From positions 2,667,102 through 2,731,101 of the forward strand of contig NW_019091366.1 of NCBI RefSeq assembly GCF_001949145.1: 64,000 nucleotides of DNA. Direction: 5' to 3'. The stretch's first letter is position 1, and each line of letters starts with the position of its first letter. The position numbers were made by a program, and so were the translations under genes. The notes beneath the pieces were generated by a model. It saw only the letters and a program-made list of their open reading frames with translations. It was not told the origin of the DNA and did no database searches. Origin of the DNA: Acanthaster planci. Lineage: Eukaryota > Echinodermata > Asteroidea > Valvatida > Acanthasteridae. Shown one piece after another: positions 14,237 through 27,461 of this stretch.

Positions 14237-16844
14237 TGTACATGTGCTTGCACACTTTACCACAGGCCTGAATTAATTTTGTTGGTTTCACTGGCACATA
14301 AAAATTGCAAGTCAAGCGAGGTTCTGGTTGTCACAGACTGTAAATGAGCAGCATTTGTCCCAAAAAGTCACAAAATAAAGCAAGAATATCCTGACAATTT
14401 TGCCAGACACAAAGGACAATCCTGAAACAATTATTTTAAGATCTGGAAAAGCAGTTAGATAAATGTGCGATTCCAATTCCAAATGCTTGCAACTGCCTTG
14501 TGTGCTGTTAAAAGTTCCCTTGGGATGCCAATACAGGAAGTTGTTATTTTAGAGAGACTGGGATCCATTTCTGCTTTTTGTTTGTCTTGTTATGGTAATT
14601 AATAGTGAATGGCGCTGACTGGACAGTTCACAATTGATGGAGCACAGGCTGCAGTTTTCTTGTGACATCTAACACCTCACGCAGTGCATGCGAATTCAAT
14701 TTAATTTGGGCGCTGTTCCCCAGAGTATCACTTGTGAAATTATGTAAGTCAAAAGAGTCCCTGGGTGGCAGTGGGGGTCGTTCTTAATGATCTCATAAAA
14801 TACCCAACAGTGGAAAATGTTACAAGCTTTGTTTGTTAGAAATATGAAAAATGATTTCAAAAGCAGATCTCAAGGACCCTGTTTGTTCTTTGAAGTGCTG
14901 CAGGTTATTTTAAGTGGACAGAAAAGTAAAAGCAAAAGTTGACATACTGGTACACGTGTACCATGAGAAAAGTGAGGTGTGAATGTGCTTACAAAGGATG
15001 TATACAATTGATTTCCTGACAAGGACAGAATTTGGAAGATTCAGGAAGAATTCCAAACAGCCAATTCTGTTTTTCTGAGTAACTTGAGATGCACCTGGTA
15101 CCGGTAGCTGCTTAAAATCAGAATCTGCAGGGCCATACATGTGTTTATGCATGCGTAAATCACAGATGTGAATTTTGAGTCACTGTAATAGTTGCAATTT
15201 TTCAAAAAACCAATTGTGCAAGTTCTAGGCCTGTGCAGTTTTGTGAGAGATAACATGCAGTAGCTTGACAGAGCTGATCTATTCAACGACATGTACCTCT
15301 GGTCCTAACTTTCTGTTTCTCTATCACTTCCAATGGGACCACTTGATGTTTATTCAGTGATAATGGAACAGGAAGTATGGCGGAAGTTCTCAAAACTTTT
15401 CAGTGAAGCACAAGAGTTGCCCACTGCCCAATTAAAAATCTCTTGTATATATAAGCTTCTCTGGTGGTATGCTTATTTATGTTGATCCATGTCTTTATCA
15501 GGACACAGTGGTATTGTTTACCTAAATCAGCGGAGTTTACCAAGAAGTAATTGTATAACCATTGGCGATCACTGAATGCAAATTCATACAAGCTCTAACT
15601 AAATAAATTTTCTTATCCCAGACTTTACATGCACATGTACATGTACCTACCTAGTTGGGGGAATGGTGTTCAGACTGATGGTTACATAAAATGTCAGTAA
15701 CCTTTGCTTGTGGATGTGTTTTTATTTTATTGTTTTATTACTTATAGATGTACATAGAGCATGTACATGTAACATGTACATGTAACAATGCAAGTAATTA
15801 CAATGTACCTGCCCCACAGCGCAACTGTAAGCTGATAAATGTTTTGTCAGTGTAACGCAAACTCATCATGCACTTACAGTAGTTTCAGACCCTCATCTAT
15901 GTGGTAAATGTGACGGTACATGCATATGGACCGTGCATATACATGTACATGTAAATTGGTTTAAACTCTATTGAAATATTTATCTAAAGAGCCACTGTGT
16001 TTTACGTGTCTCAGGAGGGTGATAGCTTCATTTCCATGTACGTGCCTGAAATAGTCTTGCCAGTTATTGCAATTTGTGCTGCAAGACACTTTGGTGACAG
16101 TTTGTTCATCTTGAATTTTGAGAACATTGAAACAAAGTGTGGGACCATGAAGTTGCAAGTTACATGCATTTTCTTATATGGGGCTAAGGCCCCGAATGGG
16201 GCTTGATGCAAGTAAATAACATTGTGTATGACCATGATGATGGTGGACAACAGTTTGTATGTGAACGTTACGTTTGTGAAAGTGATTGAATGCAAGTTCC
16301 CATTAGGTGTAGAAGTGTCAAAAACAGTGCACATACATGTATTTATGTGTTTTGATGTCATTTATTGGAATTTCTTTTCTGGATTTATTCATTTCTCTCC
16401 CATTTGGTTATGTCCCTGGGCATTGTCCCTAGAAAAATCTTTAAATGATTGCATTTTCCTCTGTCTGCACCTGTAGATGTTTGGAACCTAAGCAAGTGGG
16501 TACTTGAGCGTGGTAGAACTCAACAAGTATAACCAATCATTGGTCACTTAACAGCCAGCGCTTTTGAGGAAAACCAAAACGGTAAGAAATGTAAAACTAC
16601 CCTTACTTTTAGAAATGGACTCATTGGATCAGTCTAAGTTGAGAAGGCTGGATGGTTACATACATAAGTTGAATTGCCTTTAACAAATCAGCAGTTACAT
16701 GTACTGGTAAATACTGTGTAAATCTTGAAATTCTATAATCAGTGAAAAATGTCATGATCTTTCCCTTTGAGACACTTAAAGTAAATAAAAATTAATAAGA
16801 ATTCCTCTTATAACCTTGCTGCGAGAGTAGTCAAAATGTAAAGA

Positions 16845-16892
16845 CCTGGGCCACCGTTATCTGACCTGCCTGGGCCACTGTTATCTGACCTG
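16845..16892 (+). repeat. 24-bp tandem duplication
   Basis: Two copies (16845-16868 and 16869-16892) of CCTGGGCCAC followed by C or T and GTTATCTGACCTG. They differ at one base. Confidence 0.9.
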
Positions 16893-17402
16893 CTCAATTT
16901 TCAGATCAGAGTTTGTTTCTTGCATGTATCTCTTTAAAATTAAGGATTCAGTAAACTTTGATTAAGAGAAAAAATGAACACTTACATCAGGCCTTCTATT
17001 TTTTTTCAATTTCAAGGAAAATTGCTTTGGGAATAAAGTAGCTTCGCATGAGCAAATAAGTTTAATTAAAAGTTAATAATGAATGTTGACTTTTCTGCCT
17101 TCACTGGTGTGGTGCCAGCTGCAAATTTGAAAAGGTCAGTGCATTGTTGTTGAATCCTGAATATTAATGCCCAGTTTTGTATGCACCATTACCAACTTTG
17201 AGCCACTGCTCATGGTACTGGATTTGATGAATACATGGAAGAGAGGATTACATAGCCAGAGATACCAGAGATTATAAATTTGCTGGCACTTCATTCATTA
17301 AAACTTGTATTGTTTCTTCTACGTATTTTAAAGGTACCGGTAGTGTACACCATTGGTAAAGTTCCCAGTTGGATTACCGTGTAATCCTGAAATATCTGAT
17401 CC

Positions 17403-17648
17403 TTCATTTTAAAGGAACGCGATCATGCAGGCACTCCTACCGCACTCCTCAACATTCCTAGTTCTAAAGGAGCGTAAAAATTTGCACCCCTGAATAAATG
17501 TAAGGGCACTTTACAAATAATGAATGAAATGAAAAACACATCCATCACCAACAAGGACTGTGATTCGTTTGTAACTTATGATTACGAGTTTACATTTATC
17601 CTGCCGTGACTTTCATATGCAGGCCTATAATTATTGTATGAATATACG
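17403..17648 (+). repeat. 246-bp dispersed direct repeat, copy 2
   Basis: Same orientation as copy 1, 3.4 kb away. The match starts and stops sharply, with unrelated flanks, so the unit is discrete rather than part of a larger segmental duplication. Confidence 0.9.
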
Positions 17649-17843
17649 AGCACAGCCTGCTTTCAGACTAGCCAGCCCTGCCATTGGAGCAGAATGGTGA
17701 AAGGGATATTCGCCAACAAAAAGTATGATTTCCACACATGAAACCCTCCATGTTTCAAGACATAATTTCTTCTTTGCTTATAATTATTAGTGAATCAACT
17801 GAGAATGGAGTTTTTAGACTTTCATCAACATGTGAACTGATAT

Positions 17844-17889
17844 TCAAGATTCAAGATTTCAAGAAAATGAAATAAATCTTGAATCTTGA
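17844..17889. repeat. Perfect 15-bp inverted repeat
   Basis: TCAAGATTCAAGATT (17844-17858) and AATCTTGAATCTTGA (17875-17889) with a 16-base loop. It lies about 200 bp after copy 2 of the 246-bp repeat. Confidence 0.8.
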
Positions 17890-18785
17890 CATGAAAGTGC
17901 AGAAAATAAGCATGATCGCGTGCGCACATGCTTTATTATATAGGCCTACGCATTCATGGACACGAATCAACTGCGTTTCTGGATAAATTTTTTTCATAAA
18001 TCCACAATATTGCATTGTCGAGGAGGCGCATTACTCCAAGGTAAATTCACTGATTACTCCTAACCTTTGAAAACTGCTCCTTTTTAAGGGAATGAGAACC
18101 TGTCATGCCTGTTTCCCACTGTGACCCTGCAGATGTTGTTGGCTTACTACAAACGCCCTGTACTCCATACGCAAGATATTTTACGCAAGATAAATTACAA
18201 GATCTTCAATTTAAGCATTGAAAATGCCACGCTGTTTCTCTTTTTTTTCACAAGGCAGCTGACTCAAACATGAAACAAGTCATTGGAATGTAAGTCGCCG
18301 TGAATATTACACGCCGTAATCAGCGAATCTTGTGAAATTACAACAGAAAACCAATGGTGTTCACTCCCTTTAAAACCAGGTTTTGTCTTGGGGGGATCAC
18401 TTGCTTTTCCTTCTTTGCTTACTCTATATGATTTTTGTGAAAATAGAGACACTGTAAGGAGCTTAGCAGTTCCCCAACATTGAGCCTTACTACAGAATTT
18501 GGCTAAGTCATCCTCCGTAGAATGTGCAATAGAAATGTTGCATTCTCTTTTGGCCAATATTTTTGCATACTTTCTTCAGCCTTTAGAAGTTCTAAGCTTA
18601 CTGTAAAAGCTTTATCATGTCACGAAGCTTGCAAAAGCTACCCTCCAGTAATAAAGTACACGTGTACTTCATGTGCATCTCCCACTCTCCTACCGCCAGG
18701 GCCTCCTTGCTCAAGTAATGCTCTTACAATGTACATGTAGATCTTGTAGACTCTGGGCCATGTGCAAGGAGATGACAGTAGGCTT

Positions 18786-18811
18786 AGGATATCACTGGCA
18801 GGTGATATCCT
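18786..18811. repeat. Perfect hairpin, 10-bp arms
   Basis: AGGATATCAC, six-base loop, GTGATATCCT. Function unknown. Confidence 0.85.
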
Positions 18812-21800
18812 GTACCTACACATTGATAACAATACAGTCATATACATGTACGGTCTCCATTTCAAATTTTACGATGTCTTGCTGATCTGATCATTTAGAG
18901 ACAATACAATCGTTTTTTGATTTTGTTTGACTCGGCAGGCTTCACTCTTTCCTGTCAATTAAGATTGCTGGAAGGAATGTCTAAAGAGGGCAGTATAGAT
19001 TTAAGATCATAGAGTAGTCATCCATCATTAATTAACATGTCATACAGCTGTAAAGACAATTTCGATATTTCTGCTCATCATGTGAAGCTTACAACCTGTA
19101 GTACAGGTCACTGGCCTTAGGCTGTCAAAGCTTCGTAGCATCTCATGTTTATTTGAGTTAGGATGCACCGTGGTATGGTTGTTTGAAACATTTGCCAAAA
19201 TGACAGCTGCCTAAATAAAAACCATATCTTTTACCTACCGGTACATCAACATTGTGTGGGTGGCACAAGAAGTCCCAGCAGCAGGTACATGTACAAAATA
19301 AGGCCATGAGAAAGAAAATGACAAGTTCTCGGACTTTGTTAGAAACTTCAACAAAATAACATTGTTCTTTTGGATGGAGTTAAAACAGGGTTTTTGTTCA
19401 ATTTATACTTCAGCAAAGTTGTTGGATATATTGCTCATTGGTTAAAATCAGGCATACATGTATCACTGTTTTCCTTTGTTCGTATCCTTTGTTCCTGTTG
19501 ATCAGTTCTTCTGCAGGTCCATGAACACAATTCAAGTTCTCTGAATAACCCCGTTTTGAAAGTTAATGGATCATTTACATGTACATGTAGCACAACCTTT
19601 TTTGTATTCAATTCCACACAGAGATTGATCACTTCATGTTCCCAGCAATAACCGTATTATGTACATGTACGTGTAGCATTGTCTGAGAGGGTCCCCAGTT
19701 GGTCAGGTGTGATGTTGGTTTACCAAGCAGCAGGTGTTACCAACCTGTTTGTTGATCTATCTGAACACTACAGGATCTGATCAGAGTCCAATCTCAAGCT
19801 GATTCTGCTCTTCTCCCTTCTAGTCACCTTTGACCCCTCATTGTGTCCTGATGGTGTGTCCTATTAAGATCATCTTTTTGTCCTGAAAGCTTGCTTATTT
19901 GGTTAGAGGAGTGTGATGTGATTGATTATGCATGTACCTGTTGTTTTTGTGATTTATTTTGTGATGAAGATATTAAGATATATCGGTTAGCTCTAAGCAG
20001 GTAGTTCATGTCAACTGCATGCAATGTTATTATTTTTTACTGAAGCAACTTTCCCGCAGCCCAGTCCCCAAAAACTTCGGTTAAAACTCAAGAAAAGAGA
20101 CACGAATGTTTATAATGATAGAAAAGTTATTGGTTGACATGTACAGTTTCCTTGTAGTAAATGAAATAGTTTTTCCACAGCAGTGTACTTCATCACAAAC
20201 ATACATTTTGGTAAACTTCTTCAAAGAACAAAATAAAACAAGTACATGTACCATGGATTTGTGTGGCATTTTTTTTTTTAATTTTAGGGTGAGAGAGAGT
20301 TTTTTTTGTCTTTGTTAAGTTCCACATACATCTTTGCTGGATTGGAAAACATTAAATAAAGAGCAGTTTCCTCAATGAGATGAGTTTTATGTTTCTTCTT
20401 TACGAAAGGGTTTTACATACATGTAGGCAAGTCATTCATCACAAAAGGAGGTAGGGGTTCAAGGTTGTACAGCCAGGCGAAATGGGAGGGTTTTCTCAAG
20501 GAGGAGCACGGTGCTATAGCTCTGTGAAATGGGATTAGTTTCTGGGAATGAATGGCTGCTGCTATTGAGTATTGACCCAGCGTGCAGCAGAGGGCTATGA
20601 CAGCATCCGAATTACTGGCTATGGCTGCGACTGCATTGTACAAAGCTGTTGTGGTTGCCGCCTTGCCGACTGCTGTGTTTTCCATAGGTTAATGCAGCCA
20701 ATACTTAGGATGCAGCTTACACAAACACTCTAACGAGTTTGGTGAATCTCAACATTGTTCCCATGGGCTCAATTTTGTTGCACCGTGGAGTTGAGGTTGG
20801 ATGAATCTGCGCTCGTACATGGAGATGTTCAGCAACTTCAGGAGTAATTGGCAATTTCTGAAAGTATTTTCAAAGCCTGTAACAGAAGATCGCTAAATTT
20901 AAGTGTGGGATTATCCAAAAGGCTGTTTTTCCCTCTTTTTTTGGCAATAAATAAAAAAAAAAATTGGGGAGGGACGTATTTCTTTTCAATTTTTTCAAAT
21001 TAATGTGGCCTTACGTGTACATGTACATGTAGCCTGTTTGTGGGATGCTGTATCCTGGGATATTAGGGCCTCCCATACTTACAAGAACAGAATAGAGAAG
21101 CATTTTACTGTGTGTGAATGATTGTAGTCATTTCTAATGAAGTATTGATCTGTGGAGAAGTAGCCTTTATCTGCTTCAAGGAAAGAATCGTCATCGAGAG
21201 ACCAACACAACAGACAGTAGCTGTTAATGCGCTACCGCAGAATGCAAAACGGACATTGTCAGCATTCCTTTACTTTTGCCTATCTGATCTTATTATGTAA
21301 CCTTTCTTCAGCTTACTGGGAGAGTGGATTGGATTTGAAGCTTGTGGGAGGAGAGATGGAAGGGATGACAAGATGAAGGCCAATGAAAAATTCAAGGATT
21401 ATGAAATGTGTGCTGATTTGAATACTTTGTGAGGTTTTGTTTGCTGGATTTGATTCTTCCCCGTATTACACAGACAGTGGTTTAACTAGGAGCCAGTCAG
21501 AGCTCTCATCCTATTCAGAAAATGTCTAAAACTGTGAACACTTCCACAGGCACATGTAAAAGTTGTTGAAATCACAGGATTCTGGGCTGTTATGAAGTTT
21601 ATGCCAAATAGTACATATATCTGGGTAATGTTGATCCGTTACAGCTTGTCTGGCTTCTTTTCATTCATGAATTACAACTATTCAGAAAAATGGTGACATT
21701 GTTGCCGCAATTCGAACTGTTCTCTCAGAGGTCAAAACTGCTGACTTGGTTTCCCCCAAGGAATAAAAAGAAAGTTATTTGTCAGCCAGGGCCTCTCTGC

Positions 21801-23946
21801 AGACAAAAGTATTTTTGTGCTGTTATTTATAGCCCAGCAATGTTTGGTGTTCTCCTAGGATTAGATCTGTTGTGTATTCATAGCACGTCGAAATTGTTTG
21901 CCTTTCTTTAAATGGATTTTTTTCGCTAAAAATATTTTTTTTAACTTTGTCATTTGTAAGTGGTACATGTATTTTTTCCACTGAAAAAGTCTCTCTGTGT
22001 CTCTCTCCTTTAACATTTTTTTAATGATTGAATTGAATATTTTAAATCGGGACAACTTAGATCATTTTTACCGTTGCTTTAATGCAACAGTAAATTGAAG
22101 AATGTCACTTTAAAGGTTGTGCATTCTAACCTCCTTTTCACTGCTGTTATGGGATTTCGTGAGAGCAGAGTTTAAACTGTCAGATTGCTCCATTTCAGTC
22201 GGTATCTTTTAAGCTTTCCAGTCAATAGATGATGCTATCTGCTGTCAAGGGAGGCAAAAAAGCTTCACTTGGAAGTGGCCTAAAAGGACCGGCTCCTTTA
22301 GCTCAAAAGTAATGGGCATCTAAGACTCTGTATGAATGTTTAAAGAATACAGTAGCAATATGGTCATCTCGTTATTAACAACTTCAGTGGTTCAAAACAG
22401 TTTTAGGAATTTTTGAATCTGAGTTATGGATTACATGTTTGAGGTACAGGTAGATATATTTATGTTACTGTACATGTGTGTGCAATGCATCTATGTGCAC
22501 AGACCTTTGCATAGTTTTTAGAGAATAATGTGCATTTTGAACATTGTGATATTTTTTGGAAGATTTTTTTAATAAGTGATGAATGATCTCTACCTAATTT
22601 AGATACCATAACAACCATCTGGCTCTCCTGAGACTGAGATGTTGCTGTGCTAGTTTTTAAAGTGCCCCAGTGATGTAAAGTTTGAATATTTATTGTGGAT
22701 AACAACATTAAGAAACATCTGGCTGAATAATGACAGGATAACAGTCCCTCCTGAGGGGGAACTGAACTTCTCTGGGGTGTTAATGAAGATGCCACATGGG
22801 AGAGTGATAACAGAAAGACAACATGTGCAGCCTTGGGCAAGTTAAAGAACAGATTGCTTTAATTCACTTGGCCAGATTTTTTAAAGGGTATGGCCATCTG
22901 TAATTATACCACACCTTTATTTGGACTTAAATTGAGTTGACAAAACATTCACATCCACAGAAACAGAATGTATACCAGGGAAGTCTCTAAGTTAGAACTG
23001 TGCTTGGCGTGTGAAAAAAATGACTGAGTGTCACTCTTGTTCCACAAAATAATAAAAATTACATGAATCCAGAATTTATGTTGAAAAAAATCTGTCTAGT
23101 CTGCGTATTTATCCATTTTGACTAACGAGTCATGTGATTAAATCAGCTCTACATCTTTAGAGCCTCGTTACGATGCCTGTATCCATAACCAGCACCAGAT
23201 TTTTTGAACAGGCCTTAAAATGGAAGGAAAATAATGTTGACAATTGTAAGGTTTGCAATTAGAATGAAGGTCAGTCTCTTCATTGTCCGTCATTTTTGAA
23301 GTCTGCCTTAGACTGGTGATTTCACAGCACCTCTTGCTGACATGCAGATGGTTGCTCAAGTGACAAGCAGATAACAAAGATGAAAGTAATTTTTCTTCTG
23401 GGTTGGGGGCCACTTCCAGATGTATGCAAGATTGTGAAGGAGGGTTAACTTTTAGCCTGTTGAAAACTTAGCAATTGTTGACTGCTGTGATGTGCGATAT
23501 AGACAGTTTTTAAAACCAGAGGGATGTATAGTGCCAGAGTTATGCATACCCGAGGGTGTTCAAAAATCATATCCTACTCCCCAGCAGTCAACAACTGTTT
23601 TTTTTTGCATCGTTCTGTCATAGTGATGTTTTGCACATGTTTTTCTGAGGAAATTAAGAGTAGGAATCTCGGATTCATAGCGATTTGCAGTCCTTGCATT
23701 ATCCTGTACATGAAAAGGGGCCATGTGTCTGCATGTGCTTGCCATGTATGTTTGTGATATCACAAAATGCTGAATGGTGAGTGTGACATGCTTTGATCTT
23801 GCCCTGTCGTGTGATCGTTTGGGGCCAATGAAAAATGGTATTCAAGACAGAGGTACTGTATGACAATGCAAGATGATGAATGTGTTGGCTTGGAATGACT
23901 CTTGCTGATAATCAACTGCATAAAATGTGATTTACCATAAATTCAG

Positions 23947-24088
23947 AAACCTCCTCAGTCCTTCCAAATCCTCTGTGTGGTTTTGAGGATTTGGAAGGAC
24001 TGAGATAGAATGATAGAAAAGAAATGAAGGAGCTCATTCAAAAAATATTGGAGGAGTTTGAAGGACTGAGGAGGGTTGGGGTTAATTC
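23947..24088. repeat. Foldback repeat relative, copy B
   Basis: Contains a perfect 20-bp inverted repeat, CTCAGTCCTTCCAAATCCTC at 23954-23973 against 23985-24004, with an 11-base loop. A third arm-like block (GGAGGAGTTTGAAGGACTGA) is at 24050-24069. The ends read AACCTCC and GGGGTTAA, like the other two copies. Confidence 0.75.
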
Positions 24089-24515
24089 CAAATTCAATTT
24101 TTGAGAATTACATGTACATGTCGTTAAATTTAGCACTCTTCTGTTTTCCTTCCACTTCACTCCAGTTCTGAATCATTCAAGATTAGTTCACATGTACATG
24201 TACATCTCTTCACTCTACTTTATCCACACCCATTGAAATGACTCAATTTATTTACAATGTAGCAGCTGTAAATTGCAAATTGTGTTGGATGTTTCAATCA
24301 AAACTGCTCCAGGGACTTCCATGCTGCACTAGGGTGTCAAGTTTCCATTTACTCAATGACACAGATGTGCGTCCCATTTTTTTCTATGAATAATTTATTT
24401 GTATAAAACAAAAAGTATGAGCAACATAGGACTGGATAACCTACCGGTATATGTACACGTACTAGTAGTTGGAAGAGGCTAGAGCAATGGTGAAGTGTGT
24501 TTAGGCTACAGGTTC

Positions 24516-24609
24516 AAACCTCGTTTTTGTTCAGTTTTGTTTGTAAGCCTGGAAAGGTTTTTAAACCTCGTTTTTGTTCAGTTTTGTTTGTAAGCCTGGA
24601 AAGGTTTTT
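24516..24609 (+). repeat. 47-bp perfect tandem duplication
   Basis: Two identical 47-bp copies, 24516-24562 and 24563-24609, starting AAACCTCGTTTTTGTTCAG. Recent local duplication. Confidence 0.95.
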
Positions 24610-27439
24610 ATCTAAGCTCATGTAGTAGGCTTCAATATTACATGTATAAAAATTGGATTATTGTGGTTGAGTGTGTATCTGATGTTAGTCCAGAAGATGC
24701 TCTTGTGGTGAAAGAAAGAGAATCAATTAGGTTGTGGTCTCATGTGGAAACGATTGACATGTAAAGCCACCTGGTTGATATACTGGATGTACTTGTAGAT
24801 GTGAAACCAATGCAACATTGGCAATCGCTGCCAATTTGTCATTAGTAGTAACAGGTGCAGCCTCTATGGAGACTCCTATCAAGGAGAGGGTACTTACAAA
24901 TGTACCTCAGAAGGTCCTCAGATTTCATGTTTGTTGTTGCCACCCAGGACATGGAGACAACACCTCCCCCCCTTTCAAAATGAAGCATACTGGTACTGTG
25001 ATGGCAGAGCTCTTACTGTATATATGTATGTTTAGAAAATAGCAAATCTACATGTAGGTCACATGTATTACTTGTAGATGTACTGGTACATGTGTATTGG
25101 GGAATTTGTTTGTGATTGTATGGGGGTTTGAAGTATTCCAAATTGAAATGTTTTTATGCTGGAGATTTTGGAGGTTCTCACATGTATATGTCGAAAATTT
25201 ACCTATGGTATATACATGTACATGTATCATTGAAGAGTAGAAAACCTTTGGGACAAATTGGTGGAGTGTAGACAAAAATTCCTTTCAATTTCATTGTCTG
25301 GAATCTAGCATAAGATGTGATTAAAACACATAAAATTTGGTGACTTTGGAGAGATAGTGAAATCATTTCAGTTGTTTATAATTGATTTGGGTGGATGGTT
25401 AGCAAGGTGACAAAATCTTGGTCAACTGATTTAGTTTATCAGGATAATTGATACGAATAAAGGGAATTTGACATAACAGTGGTTCACAGAGTTGAATTGC
25501 TGGCGTCTAGTTCCTGGGTGGCTCTGAAAACACTGAATTAAAGGAGACAGGTGCCTGTGAATTGTTGAGTTGGTAGAAGCTTGTTAGAGAATACCCATGC
25601 GGCATGGCACGGGGATTGGGTTAAACAACCCACGCATGAGGACACCACTGACTTGCAGGGTTTTTGTATTGTGACATTTCAATCCACTTGGCCTGTCACT
25701 CATTCTAGTGATGTGTTGCATTGTGGGTACAGCCCTGCCGCTGAGCCGTCTGCATTAGAGTAGCAGGTGGGATCCTGTGTACATGTATTGTAATGTTATG
25801 GCCAAGTTCATACCGTTGCAAGGTTGTCTAATAACAGGTAATCGACCTAACCTTAAGGTGTTCAGTACCATTCAGTGTTATTGATTGGGGCATATTGTGA
25901 GTTGGCCCAACCTTTGCCAACGCAAACCCATGTTTTTTTGTCATTGAAAACACAATGACAAGCTGTAGGGGGTAATGGATTGCTCTGTTGCTGCTGCCAC
26001 ATTCAAACTAAACAAAAATTGAAGACTCTTTTTTCAAACTGTAGTGCAGAATTTTGTTCTCCTTTACATGTACACATGTACTGCATTCAAATGGAACTTT
26101 CCATGGCTATGATTAGAGAGGGAAATTCAGACATCTTTTTGGGACACCGTTTTTCTTTTTTCAAACTGTGGGTAAATTTTTGACGTACTTTTTATATTAT
26201 CTGCATTTTTTGACATCTTTTGTCAAGTCTTTGCTGAACCAACACTTAAAAAATTGAGATAAAGGTAGGTTCTGAATAAACAAAAAACTCATAGGGGAAG
26301 AAATGACCTGTCAAACTGTTAAAAGTTTGTAACCTGATTGATTTCTTCCTGCTTCCCCTTCCCCCAAAAATAAACCAATAATTTTTGTGTGCTTTGTGAA
26401 TTATAAGATGTAAATCACCAATGATAGTCCTAGCAGTCAGTGCCGGAAATGGACAGAACAAAAAACTGATTTTTTTGGGGGGGGTTGAACATGCTTCACT
26501 GATTGGCTACTTTACAGTAGTATCCAAGGTCACGTTAATCCATAAAGCAGATACTGTCATGATGGACTGTCAACTGGGTCTTCTGAAGGCCAGTGTATTA
26601 TCCACTTTCCCTTTATACATGTATGTCCAGAGGTTGGTAAGGTTGATGAAACTTTGTGTTTGTGAGAAAATAAATGAATAAAAGTTTGGGGCACTTTCTG
26701 GGACTGACATTGAGCCAAAATTTGTACCATTTGGAAGCCGCCTTGCTGTATTGCTGCAAACAGTGATTGTTAATCAAGATGGGATCATTTATTGAACAAA
26801 GTGCCTGTTTCTTCATTTGAAAGATTTCCAAAGCATAGAGCAATATTTTTCACAAATGTTAACTGTTTGGCTTTTGTCATGGTTCAAATATTTTGTGCAA
26901 GGAAATTTATTTTTTCCATTTTCCATAAAATGTTTATAAAAGATTCACGAAATGTCACTGTGTTCATTTTTTTTGTCGATTATAACAGTGGTATTGCAAA
27001 ATGTGAGGGTCAATATATCACACATTGAAAATTCAGTTTGCTTTTAGATGATTATTGAATTGAACCCAGCAGAAGTGGCAAGCACTTTGATAATTATTTA
27101 CTTCGAGTTTGTCACGCCAGCCCAACGATGATATCCAAAAAACAAGATTGTACTCTTTTGAGGCCATTGATGTGATGGAGACATCACCTTTGTTGCGTGA
27201 TCTGATAATTCATTCTTTCTTGGAGATGTCCATCTCCTCAGAAGCCAGACCAGAAGAATTAACAAGAGGACTTCACCAACTGCTGTACAAAGTACAGTGC
27301 AGTCTGTACATGACTTTACCACATAGCAATATACGTACATGTACCGGTAGTCTTCTCTGAAGCCACAATTTTTGGGGGGAAATATGTGATAAGAAAAGTG
27401 AAATAGCTACCTTAGGGCATTATTTTGGTATAGGCAATG

Positions 27440-27461
27440 TTGCTGAGAATGTTCTCAGCAA
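27440..27461. repeat. Near-perfect palindrome, 10-bp arms
   Basis: TTGCTGAGAA, two bases, TTCTCAGCAA. The arms pair perfectly. Confidence 0.85.

Noticed and set aside
16177-16205. Short hairpin AAGGCCCC/GGGGCTT as a regulatory RNA
   Set aside because: Eight-base stem only, with no flanking structure. Expected by chance in a window of this size.
20413-20685. A 90-residue minus-strand open frame rich in Ala and Thr
   Set aside because: No domain, no plausible splice sites that extend it, and the composition comes from GCC/GCT-rich repeats of short words. It lies inside the inferred FGFR intron.
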